Shown here: piece by piece, positions 32,027 to 40,364 of the stretch
Position numbering within the stretch: the stretch's first letter is position 1
Layout: each line of letters begins with the position of its first letter
NCBI RefSeq assembly: GCF_002368115.1
Contig: NZ_AP018316.1
Span: 4,699,369-4,739,732, forward strand
Direction: 5' to 3'
Source of the DNA: Dolichospermum compactum NIES-806
GTDB lineage: Bacteria > Cyanobacteriota > Cyanobacteriia > Cyanobacteriales > Nostocaceae
DNA length: 40,364 nucleotides
Program-made: the position numbers and the translations under genes
Notes under the pieces: generated by a model
What the model was told of the DNA's origin: nothing
Database searches by the model: none
The model's input: the letters and a program-made list of their open reading frames with translations, nothing else

Positions 32027-32380
32027 ATGTTGGAACTATCCCCAAGTCCTAGTAAGTCTGAGCAAATTTTTTCTGATGTCCCCCAAGTAGAACTGTTGCA
32101 ATGGTTAGCACGCGGTTCTCTCAAGCAAAATCTCCTCCGTGCTATTCGGTTGTGGGTGTGGTTACGTTCTTTATATGGAGAAGGTCAAGATCATGTATTT
32201 TTAGAGGATGGTTTTACCTTGGCAGATTGGAAAACCGCTTTCTTTGGTTCTACACACCCCAAAGGTGAAGCAATTCCCGATTTCCATGACCCTAACTGTC
32301 ATTGTGCAAAAACTACTGCTGACTGGTTGTTTGATGCTAAAACTGGATTGAATCAGGAAATTTGGAAACACTCTTTTTGA
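32027..32380 (+). pseudogene. N-terminal piece of a TIGR03985/WYL-like CRISPR regulator
   Basis: 117 residues from the ATG at 32027. VELLQWLARGSLKQNLLRAI, RLWVWLRSLYGEGQ, FTLADWKTAFFGSTHPKGEA and FHDPNCHCAKTTADWLFD match my recollection of the start of the cyanobacterial TIGR03985 proteins, which carry a WYL domain further on and regulate CRISPR loci. The frame stops at IWKHSF, six bases before an IS-like end begins, and no WYL domain follows. I infer that the insertion or its later deletion cut the gene. It may be non-functional or a short product. Confidence 0.5.
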
Positions 32381-32385
32381 CACTC

Positions 32386-32657
32386 CTTAGACAAGGGATG
32401 AAGGCTAGAGGCAGGATTTATCCTGCATTGATTTTAATCCATATTCGTGATACAACTATATTGTCACTAAAGACGTAAAAAGCTACCGAGGGACTCTCGG
32501 AAAGTTACGCTTGTCAGATATGATTTCGCCCGCCAGGTCCAAGGAAATCAGGGCAAGAACCCAAATATTTAAGGCAGTGCCTGAAACTGGGATAACTGAG
32601 GGATATAGACTGAAACTCTCTATAGAATCTCCGCGTCTTTAGACCGGAGAGTGTCAA
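32386..32657. mobile_element. IS200/IS605-like remnant (no transposase) with right-end hairpin
   Basis: The left end repeats the sequence at 17219-17274 (TTAGACAAGGGATGAAGGCT). It contains GGCAGGATTTATCCTGC, a small palindrome, and CCGAG/CTCGG at 32486-32500. The right end has TCTCCG, GTCTTTAGAC and CGGAGA (32628-32650) followed by GTGTCAA, a form I associate with the 3' end of tnpB elements and their guide RNA. No TnpB open frame survives. It sits between the truncated regulator and the CRISPR leader. Confidence 0.45.
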
Positions 32658-32858
32658 ATAAAGACAAATTTGGCAGACCTAGAGCGGGGTCAAAAACCCT
32701 GGAGATTCGCCAAACAGCCAGAACCTTGACAACTAAATACTTTCAGCGTTTCATCAGTTTCAGTTGGCGCTTGACCTGAAGCCTGAAATAAGGTTTTTTG
32801 AGAGGTCCGCCAAAATCGTCTCTGGACTCCGCCCCCAGATTATGTTTCAGACGGCGGT
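32658..32858 (+). promoter_or_regulatory. CRISPR leader
   Basis: About 200 bp ahead of the first repeat. TTTGGC at 32669 and GCCAAA at 32709-32714 enclose GACCT...GGGGTC...CCCTGG, and AGGTCCGCCAAAATCGTCTC follows closer to the array; this layout is typical of cyanobacterial CRISPR leaders. A TTGACA occurs at 32726-32731 with no convincing -10. Its position fixes array transcription as rightward. Confidence 0.65.
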
Positions 32859-35753
32859 GTTTCCGTATATCTAATCCCCGCAAGGGGACTGAAACATCTT
32901 CACTAAAACGGGGTTTTCCTGAAATAATGTAGTTTCCGTATATCTAATCCCCGCAAGGGGACTGAAACTTTCCTTTATCTAAAGGGTGACTCAGGAAGCG
33001 GTGTTTCCGTATATCTAATCCCCGCAAGGGGACTGAAACACTTGTACTATATTAAAAACAGAAAAAAGCAACCCGCCAAGTTTCCGTATATCTAATCCCC
33101 GCAAGGGGACTGAAACCAAAAACTATGGAGAAACTCAACAGCATCGCTTGTTAGTTTCCGTATATCTAATCCCCGCAAGGGGACTGAAACAACTTTACTA
33201 TAATACTAGGTAGTCAATGCGTTGCGTAAGTTTCCGTATATCTAATCCCCGCAAGGGGACTGAAACATTCTTCATCTTTAATATTTTCAATTTCAGACTC
33301 TTTAAGTTTCCGTATATCTAATCCCCGCAAGGGGACTGAAACACAAATTCTTGCGCTAATTCTTGACGGGCATGAGGTTTCCGTATATCTAATCCCCGCA
33401 AGGGGACTGAAACAAGTTTCTGCAATTATTTTTAACATTGCTTCTGTCGTTTCCGTATATCTAATCCCCGCAAGGGGACTGAAACTTGGTGAGATTGTCT
33501 CAAGATATCATCAAAATAAACCGTTTCCGTATATCTAATCCCCGCAAGGGGACTGAAACTTATCCCGAATCATCGATGATTCGGGGCAAAATACAGTTTC
33601 CGTATATCTAATCCCCGCAAGGGGACTGAAACCTCTCTATGAAGCTTACTATGTATGCTTATACTGTTTCCGTATATCTAATCCCCGCAAGGGGACTGAA
33701 ACATCACCAATTTCTCCCTAAGCGATCGCCAATTTCTCCCTAGTTTCCGTATATCTAATCCCCGCAAGGGGACTGAAACATAAAAATAATGATAAAATGG
33801 AATTAGTCCTAAGTTTCCGTATATCTAATCCCCGCAAGGGGACTGAAACTATAAACCGTTTTGATTCTAACATTAATTTTAATCTATCGTTTCCGTATAT
33901 CTAATCCCCGCAAGGGGACTGAAACATTCCTCCTTTGCTGAGGGGACTAGTGACACTCGGAAGTTTCCGTATATCTAATCCCCGCAAGGGGACTGAAACG
34001 AAAACTCTGTCAGACTGGGTGACTCTCGCAACTAAGTTTCCGTATATCTAATCCCCGCAAGGGGACTGAAACTTTTCCCAATCGTCATCCTCCTCATGAT
34101 CATCGCGTTTCCGTATATCTAATCCCCGCAAGGGGACTGAAACGCTTTTTGCGGCTCTTGGGATTGCTCCAAATTATCAAGTTTCCGTATATCTAATCCC
34201 CGCAAGGGGACTGAAACTAACCACCACCCAATTTCACCATATTTAGTTTTAGGTTTCCGTATATCTAATCCCCGCAAGGGGACTGAAACAATCACTCTTC
34301 TTTTTGCAGTATTCTACGGCTGCTGTTTCCGTATATCTAATCCCCGCAAGGGGACTGAAACAATACTCCTAACCAATTAAGAGCCTATCCATTACAACGT
34401 TTCCGTATATCTAATCCCCGCAAGGGGACTGAAACTTTTGTTTATTGAATAGGAGACAAATAAATGATCAGGGTTTCCGTATATCTAATCCCCGCAAGGG
34501 GACTGAAACAAATATCGTTTGTTTTTGTTTTTGGATATTTTACAAGTTTCCGTATATCTAATCCCCGCAAGGGGACTGAAACTAATCGCTTTATTAGGTG
34601 TTTTTGGTTTATTTTCAAGTTTCCGTATATCTAATCCCCGCAAGGGGACTGAAACTTCCAAAATATTCAGTTCATGCAAGACATCCAGCCTAGGTTTCCG
34701 TATATCTAATCCCCGCAAGGGGACTGAAACAGCACCTAATCTCACCCGTGCTGTTACGTTTTGAGTTTCCGTATATCTAATCCCCGCAAGGGGACTGAAA
34801 CTGCCTAGAACAAAATCAAAGCTTGAGACAGCCACAGGTTTCCGTATATCTAATCCCCGCAAGGGGACTGAAACGTTACAATCACCCTATTTACTAATAT
34901 TAATTAGGAGTAAAGTTTCCGTATATCTAATCCCCGCAAGGGGACTGAAACTTCTCTTAAAAAATCTATTTCTACGCTCTCTCTCGGTTTCCGTATATCT
35001 AATCCCCGCAAGGGGACTGAAACGATTGTCTACTTGCTTGATGATTGATAATAACAGGAGTTTCCGTATATCTAATCCCCGCAAGGGGACTGAAACCTGA
35101 CTCAGAAGCCCCTACAAACTGCAATGGTTTAGTTTCCGTATATCTAATCCCCGCAAGGGGACTGAAACACATCTCAAGTATTCTTGCAAGTTCGTTCTGT
35201 GGTTTCCGTATATCTAATCCCCGCAAGGGGACTGAAACTTTTTCTGTAATACTTACACCACTCTCACAAGAGGTTTCCGTATATCTAATCCCCGCAAGGG
35301 GACTGAAACCTTGGTTATGCCTTGCCGAACTCTTGCGGCTGTAACGTTTCCGTATATCTAATCCCCGCAAGGGGACTGAAACATAAGAAGAGGTCAAAGC
35401 TGTTACAAGAGATTGAAGTTTCCGTATATCTAATCCCCGCAAGGGGACTGAAACTCGAATAACTGTAGTCGAATTGGGCATTTTAATTAAGTTTCCGTAT
35501 ATCTAATCCCCGCAAGGGGACTGAAACTTAAGACTTCCATTTCCGCACCGTAGGTATCGTTTGTTTCCGTATATCTAATCCCCGCAAGGGGACTGAAACG
35601 TAAATGTTTTCAAATATTCTGCTGTACCTTGCCTGCAAGTTTCCGTATATCTAATCCCCGCAAGGGGACTGAAACAAATAATAACTTATAGCCTGTTTCT
35701 GTGGAACTAAAATCAAGTTTCCGTATATCTAATCCCCGCAAGGGGACTGAAAG
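32859..35753 (+). CRISPR. CRISPR array, 40 repeats of 37 bp, 39 spacers of 33-41 bp
   Basis: The repeat begins GTTTCCGTATATCTAATC and ends CCCCGCAAGGGGACTGAAAC. CCCC-GCAA-GGGG forms the hairpin; cleavage right after it leaves the 8-nt handle ACUGAAAC, consistent with Cas6 processing of a rightward transcript. I read all repeats as identical except the last (35717-35753), which ends in G instead of C, marking the leader-distal end. Spacing between repeat starts ranges from 70 to 78 bp. cas6 follows 43 bp after the array and the III-D operon lies on the other side. Confidence 0.98.
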
Positions 35754-35796
35754 GTTGTAAAATGTAGATCATAAAAACCATATAGCATCAAAAAAA

Positions 35797-36936
35797 ATGC
35801 CGGAATCAGCTACATCTAACAAACGTAAAAACCCATCAAAAAATACCCCTTTAATATGGGCAGATGATACCGAATTAGTTAGCTTAGTTTTTGACCTAGA
35901 AGTAACAGATTCCACTGCTCTATACTCGCAATATACCATTGGACTTCACGCTTGGTTTCTGGATCAGGTACGCCAAATTAACCCAGCGCTTTCAGCATAT
36001 TTGCATGATGGTGAGTCAGAAAAAACCTTTAGTATTTCTGCACTAGAAGGTCAATTACTTCCCACAGGAAAAAAATTACAACTGCAAGCAAATCATATAT
36101 ATCGTTGGCAGATTAACGCCATTTCTCAACCAGTAGTTCAATTCTTGAGTGAGTGGTTAATACAACCGCCAACTACTTTAAAATTAAGAGATGTTTGCTT
36201 ACAAATAAAACAGATAAGTATTGTTAATTTACCAACTACTTACAAAAAACTACTGCAATCATCTATAAACCATAGAAACATTAATCTGAGTTTTGTGTCC
36301 CCTACCAGTTTTCGCCGTAAAGGGCATCATTTTCCCCTTCCAGTTCCCTTCAATCTTTTCCATAGTTACCTCAGACGCTGGAATGATTTTTCAGGAATGC
36401 CCATAGAACAAGAAGCTTTTCTAGAATGGATAGATGAAAACGTCATCATTCACAAACACCACTTAGAATCAGTCAAAGTTGCAGCAGGTAAACTGGGTTC
36501 TGTCACTGGTTTTACAGGGGCAATTTCCCTGGGATTAACTAAAACTGCCTTAGATAACATTGAATTTACCCAATTATTTTATGCTTTAGTGCAACTTGCT
36601 CCCTACTGTGGAACAGGACACAAAACTACCTTTGGACTCGGACAAACCTGCTTGGACTGGGTAAACCCAGAATCAAATACATCTAGTGAAATTATCAATA
36701 ACCTGCTACCAGAACGCATTGAGGAATTGACAGCAATATTCACAGCACAACGTAAACGGATAGGAGGAGAACGCACCGAAAAAATTGCTACAACTTGGGC
36801 AACGATTTTAGCACGCCGGGAAATGGGGGAATCATTACAGGTAATAGCTGAAGACTTGGAAGTACCTTACACCACAGCGAAAACCTATGTTAAATTAGCT
36901 CGTCGGATGCTTAAAGATATGCAATCCAAGGTTTAG
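35797..36936 (+). CDS. cas6: Cas6 endoribonuclease with a C-terminal helix-turn-helix extension
   Basis: 379 residues. The RAMP fold is shown by VFDLEVTDSTALYSQYTIGL, HAWFLDQVRQINPALSAYLH (H51 is a candidate catalytic residue), LSFVSPTSFRRKGHHFPLP and the C-terminal glycine-rich loop GTGHKTTFGLGQ (272-283). It cuts the repeat RNA to make crRNA. Cas6 would normally end near residue 290. Residues about 305-379 continue LPERIEELTAIFTAQRKRIG and RREMGESLQVIAEDLEVPYT, TAKTYVKLARRML, a clear sigma-4/LuxR-like HTH. No ribosome-binding site is obvious before the ATG. It is on the same strand as the array and may share its transcript. Confidence 0.88.
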   Translation: MPESATSNKRKNPSKNTPLIWADDTELVSLVFDLEVTDSTALYSQYTIGLHAWFLDQVRQINPALSAYLHDGESEKTFSISALEGQLLPTGKKLQLQANHIYRWQINAISQPVVQFLSEWLIQPPTTLKLRDVCLQIKQISIVNLPTTYKKLLQSSINHRNINLSFVSPTSFRRKGHHFPLPVPFNLFHSYLRRWNDFSGMPIEQEAFLEWIDENVIIHKHHLESVKVAAGKLGSVTGFTGAISLGLTKTALDNIEFTQLFYALVQLAPYCGTGHKTTFGLGQTCLDWVNPESNTSSEIINNLLPERIEELTAIFTAQRKRIGGERTEKIATTWATILARREMGESLQVIAEDLEVPYTTAKTYVKLARRMLKDMQSKV

Positions 36937-36943
36937 CATTTTT

Positions 36944-37147
36944 GGCGTTGCTGATAGCCTGCGTGGCGTTCGCGGTAGCGTGCCGGAGGCATTAGCCATA
37001 TTGAGGTATGAAATTCCCAAATTGAATCTTTAAAACTCTTACCTCAGTGCGTCTTTGCTACGGCAGTCGCTCATGGGGGAAACCCCCAAGACCGCGCTGC
37101 CTCGCCTTTGCGTGAGACTAAAATTCATACCCTTAATCAGCAACGCC
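36944..37147. mobile_element. MITE with nested short-repeat insertions
   Basis: GGCGTTGCTGAT at 36944-36955 and ATCAGCAACGCC at 37136-37147 are perfect inverted ends. The right end continues TTAAGGGTATGAATTTT when read inward; on the left the matching TGAGGTATGAAATT appears only after an extra 45 bp (about 36956-37001) with the GC-rich repeat type. A second such insert, with GGGGGAAACCCCC, lies inside at about 37060-37105. Confidence 0.75.
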
Positions 37148-37330
37148 TACAGTTCTTATCATAGAAGTAAAAATTGTCACTTTTTATAATAAATTTGCAT
37201 TTGCTTGATTAAATGGCTTTATACTAAACAGTAATATTAATAGTCGTTAATATAACATAAATCGGCAGGTAGTTAAGAAGTATCCTTTCTACCTGGTTTA
37301 CATTGCTAACTTTGCCAACACAGCGAAACG
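37148..37330 (+). promoter_or_regulatory. Upstream region of the SNF2 helicase gene
   Basis: AT-rich, no gene. TTGCAT at about 37195 with TATACT 19 bp further is a weak promoter candidate. CAGGTAG and CTACCTG (about 37266 and 37289) form an inverted repeat some 40 bp before the start and could bind a regulator. Confidence 0.35.
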
Positions 37331-40291
37331 ATGACAGATACCTTAACCCCCACCCCCGGCTCTATAGTCAGTTGTCGCAGTCGGCAATGGGTAGTGCTGC
37401 CAGATGAAAATCAAGACCTGATTCGTCTCCGTCCTCTCAGTGGTCACGAAGAGGAAATGGTAGGGATTTATCGGCAGTTAAATTTAGAAAACCTAGCCCC
37501 TGCAACCTTTCCCCTGCCTACTGCTGACAGTATTAAAGACCACACAGCAGCCGTGTTATTGATGGATGCAGCCCGACATCTGTTACGCAGTGGGGCGGGT
37601 CCTTTTCGCTGCTTGGGTCGCTTGTCATTGCGTCCTCGTCCTTATCAGCTAGTTCCCTTATTGATGGCACTGCGATTAGAAACAGTGAGATTATTGATTG
37701 CTGATGATGTGGGTATTGGTAAAACCATTGAAGCTGGTTTAATTGCCCGTGAGTTGTTAGATAGAGGCGAAGTGAGACGGATAGCGGTTTTATGTCCTCC
37801 TCACTTATGTGAGCAATGGCAGCAAGAATTAAGAGAAAAATTCCATATTGATGCGGTGGTGATCCGTTCGGGTACAGCTTCCAAGTTAGAACGGGCAATA
37901 CCTAACGGTTCTCATGTATTTAGTTACTATCGCCACATAATTGTTAGCCTCGACTATGCTAAGGCAGAACGCCGTAAAGCTAGTTTTATTACCCACTGTC
38001 CAGATTTGGTCATTGTGGATGAAGCACATACTTGTACCCGTTCTAGCAGTAAGGGTACATCCCAACAGCAACGACATCAATTAATTCAGCAGATTGCCCA
38101 AAAACAAAACCGCCATTTATTATTACTTTCGGCTACTCCCCATAGTGGAATTGAAGAATCTTTCCTGTCATTGTTAGGGTTACTCCAGCCAGAGTTTGAA
38201 AATTTAACGTTGGACAAACTGACAGAACCAGAACGAGATAGATTAGCCAGTCATTTTATCCAACGACGACGGGCAGATGTGAAACTATGGTTAGGGAATG
38301 AAACGCCGTTTCCTGAACGCAAGTCAGACGAAGAACCCTACAAGTTATCCAAGGAATATAAACAGCTTTTTGAAGAAGTTTATAACTTTGCACGGGGTTT
38401 AGTCAAAACTACTACCGCAGAAATGAGTCATGCCCAACGCCGGGGACGTTATTGGTCAGCATTGGCATTAATTCGTTGTGTCATGTCTTCTCCGGCTGCG
38501 GCGATCGCCACCTTAAACCGTAACTTAACAAGCAAGGAGTCAGGGAATAAGGAGGAGTTGGAAATTACGAATTACGAATTACGTTCGCGTGGCGTAGCCA
38601 TAGGAAATATTACGAATTACGAATTACGAATTACGAATTACGAATTAGATGAAGATTTGATGAGTTCCTATGTTTATGATCCCACAGACCAGGAACAAGC
38701 TGTAGATGCTGCTCCCACTGTGGTAATAGAACAGGGAAAGCAAAGTTATGGGGATGCAGATAAACGTAAACTGCGGACTTTTATCCAAGCTGCGGCAGAG
38801 TTACAGGGGAATAAGGATCAAAAGTTACAAACTTGTATTAATTATATTCAATCCCTACTGGCAAATAATTACAACCCGATTATCTGGTGTCGCTACATTG
38901 CTACAGCTAATTATGTGGCAAATGCCTTGAAACAGAAATTAGAAAAGAAAAGTGGGCAAATTCGGGTGATTGCCATTACTGGGGAACAGTCGGAAGATGA
39001 ACGAGAAATTAGGCTGCAAGAATTAAAGTCCTATCCTCAAAGAGTGCTGGTTGCTACTGACTGTTTGAGTGAAGGAGTAAATTTACAGTCTCATTTTAGT
39101 GCGGTGATTCACTATGATTTACCTTGGAATCCTAACAGATTAGAACAACGAGAAGGACGCATTGACCGTTATGGACAGGTAGCAACCCAGGTAAAAAGTT
39201 GTTTACTCTATGGTCAGGATAATCCCGTAGATGGGGCGGTTTTAGAAGTTTTAATTCGTAAAGCGGTACAAATTCATAAAACTTTGGGAATTACTGTTCC
39301 TGTACCAATGGATAGCACGACTGTTTCTGAAGCGGTGTTTAAATCTTTATTTGATAAGAGTACAGACGCGCAGCAGTTGTCATTATTGGATTTATTAGAT
39401 GAGGGAGAATCAGCCGTTGCACAGGTGCATAAACAATGGGATAAGGCTGTAGAACGGGAAAAAATCAGCCGGACTCGCTTTGCACAAAAGGCAATTAAAC
39501 CCACAGAAGTAGAACAGGAATTGATGGAATCTGATCAAATTCTCGGTAGTGAAGAGGATGTATTCAGGTTTGTGAATAATGCTTGTGCAAAGTTAAATTG
39601 TGCCTTGATTGAGAAAAAACAAGGATGGTTATTACCGTCAATTCCTGATTTTTTAAAACCTACTTTAGGGACAGAAAAACGGTTAATTACTTTTACCACA
39701 CCTGCACCGTTTGGGGTGGAATATGTGGGACGGAATCATCCTTTGGTGGAGGGTTTAGCGCGTCATATTTTAGAAGTAGCTTTGCTTAATTCTGAAAATG
39801 ATTTAGTAGCTAGGTGCGGGTTTACAACTACGGATACTGTAACTAAACGAACGACTTTATTGTTGTTAAGATTGCGACATTTGTTGACACAAAAAGTTAG
39901 TAGTCGGGCTTTAGCTCAAGGTGGGGATACGCTCAAGCGTAATCATGAACTGTTAGGAGAAGAATGTGCTGTAGTGGGGTTTACCGGACCGCCCTCAAAT
40001 CCGATGTGGTTAACACCGGAAGACGCAAAAGCATTGTTAGAACAAGCTAACCCGGTGGCTGATGCTCCCGCGGGACTGAAAAAACAGGAGGTAGAAGAGT
40101 TGTTGAATCGTTTAGATGAGTTGCAAACAGATTTAGAACTATTTGCCAAAGAGCGATCGCACTCCTTATCCCAATCCCATCAGCGTGTACGGGCAATTAC
40201 CCAAGAGGGCAGAGTTCAAGTAATACCACAGTTACCAATGGATTTGTTGGGAGTGTATATCTTGCAACCGGGGGTAATTCGTAATTCGTAA
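37331..40291 (+). CDS. SNF2-type DEAD/DEAH helicase, DrmD (DISARM)-like
   Basis: 986 residues. An N-terminal domain of about 100 residues (SIVSCRSRQWVVLPDENQDL) precedes the helicase core: Walker A DVGIGKT (126-132), DEAH (230-233), SATP (267-270), and in the second RecA domain WCRYIATANYVA, TDCLSEGVNLQS and EQREGRIDRYGQ (about 605-616). The spacing and wording LLIADDVGIGKTIEAGLIAR match the SNF2 helicase DrmD of class 1 DISARM, a multi-gene anti-phage system; partner genes would lie beyond the window. Residues about 411-439 are a repeat-derived insertion and the last five codons come from a repeat. It could also be a stand-alone helicase. Confidence 0.8.
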   Translation: MTDTLTPTPGSIVSCRSRQWVVLPDENQDLIRLRPLSGHEEEMVGIYRQLNLENLAPATFPLPTADSIKDHTAAVLLMDAARHLLRSGAGPFRCLGRLSLRPRPYQLVPLLMALRLETVRLLIADDVGIGKTIEAGLIARELLDRGEVRRIAVLCPPHLCEQWQQELREKFHIDAVVIRSGTASKLERAIPNGSHVFSYYRHIIVSLDYAKAERRKASFITHCPDLVIVDEAHTCTRSSSKGTSQQQRHQLIQQIAQKQNRHLLLLSATPHSGIEESFLSLLGLLQPEFENLTLDKLTEPERDRLASHFIQRRRADVKLWLGNETPFPERKSDEEPYKLSKEYKQLFEEVYNFARGLVKTTTAEMSHAQRRGRYWSALALIRCVMSSPAAAIATLNRNLTSKESGNKEELEITNYELRSRGVAIGNITNYELRITNYELDEDLMSSYVYDPTDQEQAVDAAPTVVIEQGKQSYGDADKRKLRTFIQAAAELQGNKDQKLQTCINYIQSLLANNYNPIIWCRYIATANYVANALKQKLEKKSGQIRVIAITGEQSEDEREIRLQELKSYPQRVLVATDCLSEGVNLQSHFSAVIHYDLPWNPNRLEQREGRIDRYGQVATQVKSCLLYGQDNPVDGAVLEVLIRKAVQIHKTLGITVPVPMDSTTVSEAVFKSLFDKSTDAQQLSLLDLLDEGESAVAQVHKQWDKAVEREKISRTRFAQKAIKPTEVEQELMESDQILGSEEDVFRFVNNACAKLNCALIEKKQGWLLPSIPDFLKPTLGTEKRLITFTTPAPFGVEYVGRNHPLVEGLARHILEVALLNSENDLVARCGFTTTDTVTKRTTLLLLRLRHLLTQKVSSRALAQGGDTLKRNHELLGEECAVVGFTGPPSNPMWLTPEDAKALLEQANPVADAPAGLKKQEVEELLNRLDELQTDLELFAKERSHSLSQSHQRVRAITQEGRVQVIPQLPMDLLGVYILQPGVIRNS
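38562..38646 (+). repeat. In-frame heptamer repeat with a nested short insert, inside the helicase gene
   Basis: Tandem AATTACG units (38562-38583 and 38608-38646) are split by TTCGCGTGGCGTAGCCATAG (about 38584-38606). The reading frame is kept, giving ITNYELR-type repeats in the protein. Confidence 0.85.
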
Positions 40292-40364
40292 TTCGTAATT
40301 CGTAATTCGTAATTTGGAATTCGTAATTCGTAATTCGTAATTCGTAATTCGTAATTTGGAATTC
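40274..40364 (+). repeat. Heptamer array GTAATTC, 13 units to the window edge
   Basis: Units follow the order five GTAATTC, GTAATTT, GGAATTC, four GTAATTC, GTAATTT, GGAATTC, so a higher-order period exists. It is the same heptamer as in 38562-38646 but on the opposite strand. The helicase stop codon TAA (40289-40291) lies in it. Confidence 0.9.

Noticed and set aside
32461..32660. Structured sequence considered as a group I intron, RNase P RNA or tmRNA
   Set aside because: The conserved cores of those RNAs could not be found; the right-end hairpin with GTGTCAA fits an IS605-type end better.
34436..34472. Spacer containing a ribosome-site-like AGGAG and an ATG
   Set aside because: It is in the same sense as the crRNA, so it would not pair with that mRNA; likely chance in a 37-nt stretch.
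33214..35481. Several minus- and plus-strand open frames inside the array, with repeating peptides such as SPLAGIRYTET and RGLDIRK
   Set aside because: They are translations of the CRISPR repeat in different frames; no real protein is implied.

Overview
The window looks like a filamentous, probably heterocyst-type (Nostocales) cyanobacterium. The evidence is low overall GC, frequent HIP1 octamers (GCGATCGC), several typical cyanobacterial dispersed repeats (heptamer TAATTCG runs, octamer CGCAAAGG runs, short palindromic inserts), an xisH/xisI pair, and cyanobacterial versions of type III-D CRISPR genes. Everything was read by eye with no database search, so family names come from motif recognition.

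Left part (1-12.8 kb): an accessory patchwork. It holds a nuclease-like/TPR protein cut by the window edge, a PIN toxin-antitoxin pair, a DrrAB-type ABC exporter followed by an overlapping MarR regulator and MFS exporter, xisH-xisI, a membrane coiled-coil protein with a small partner, a HigA antitoxin reduced to its two ends, a thioredoxin-fold protein, a TauD-like dioxygenase, a glutathione S-transferase, a DOPA-dioxygenase-like protein, a HAD phosphatase, and a ParE/RelE-type pair whose toxin is frameshifted in a homopolymer.

Middle (12.8-20.4 kb): a flavin monooxygenase, a truncated second copy and an amidohydrolase. Together with the TauD-like dioxygenase and GST these suggest use of organosulfur or related compounds (inference). 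Then comes a graveyard: a formylglycine-generating-enzyme fragment abutting a Cas3 fragment, an IS-like end, relic CRISPR repeats, two PD-(D/E)XK-type genes and a three-gene operon ending in a HEPN-like protein.

Main feature (20.8-36.9 kb): a type III-D CRISPR-Cas locus. A leftward operon runs cas10, a Cas7-like gene, csx10, a Cas11-like gene, a CARF-RelE-like effector, a Uma2 nuclease, a Csx7-like RAMP, another RAMP, csx19, a TIGR03986-like RAMP, and a protein with an OB/S1-like C-terminus. csx3 (ring nuclease family) lies upstream of cas10 in the same direction. Divergent to it are a truncated gene resembling the TIGR03985/WYL regulators, an IS605-like remnant, a leader, a 40-repeat array (39 spacers) and cas6 with an extra C-terminal HTH. 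cas1 and cas2 are not in the window. Cas10 keeps GGDD but shows no HD motif, and CARF and Csx3 proteins are present, so cyclic-oligoadenylate signalling is the likely output. The locus carries scars: a hairpin-rich repeat supplies the stop codon of the Csx7-like gene beside the fossil 3' end of a lost gene.

Right end (37.3-40.4 kb): a large SNF2-type helicase resembling DrmD of DISARM. It carries an in-frame heptamer-repeat insertion, and its stop codon lies inside a second heptamer array running to the window edge.
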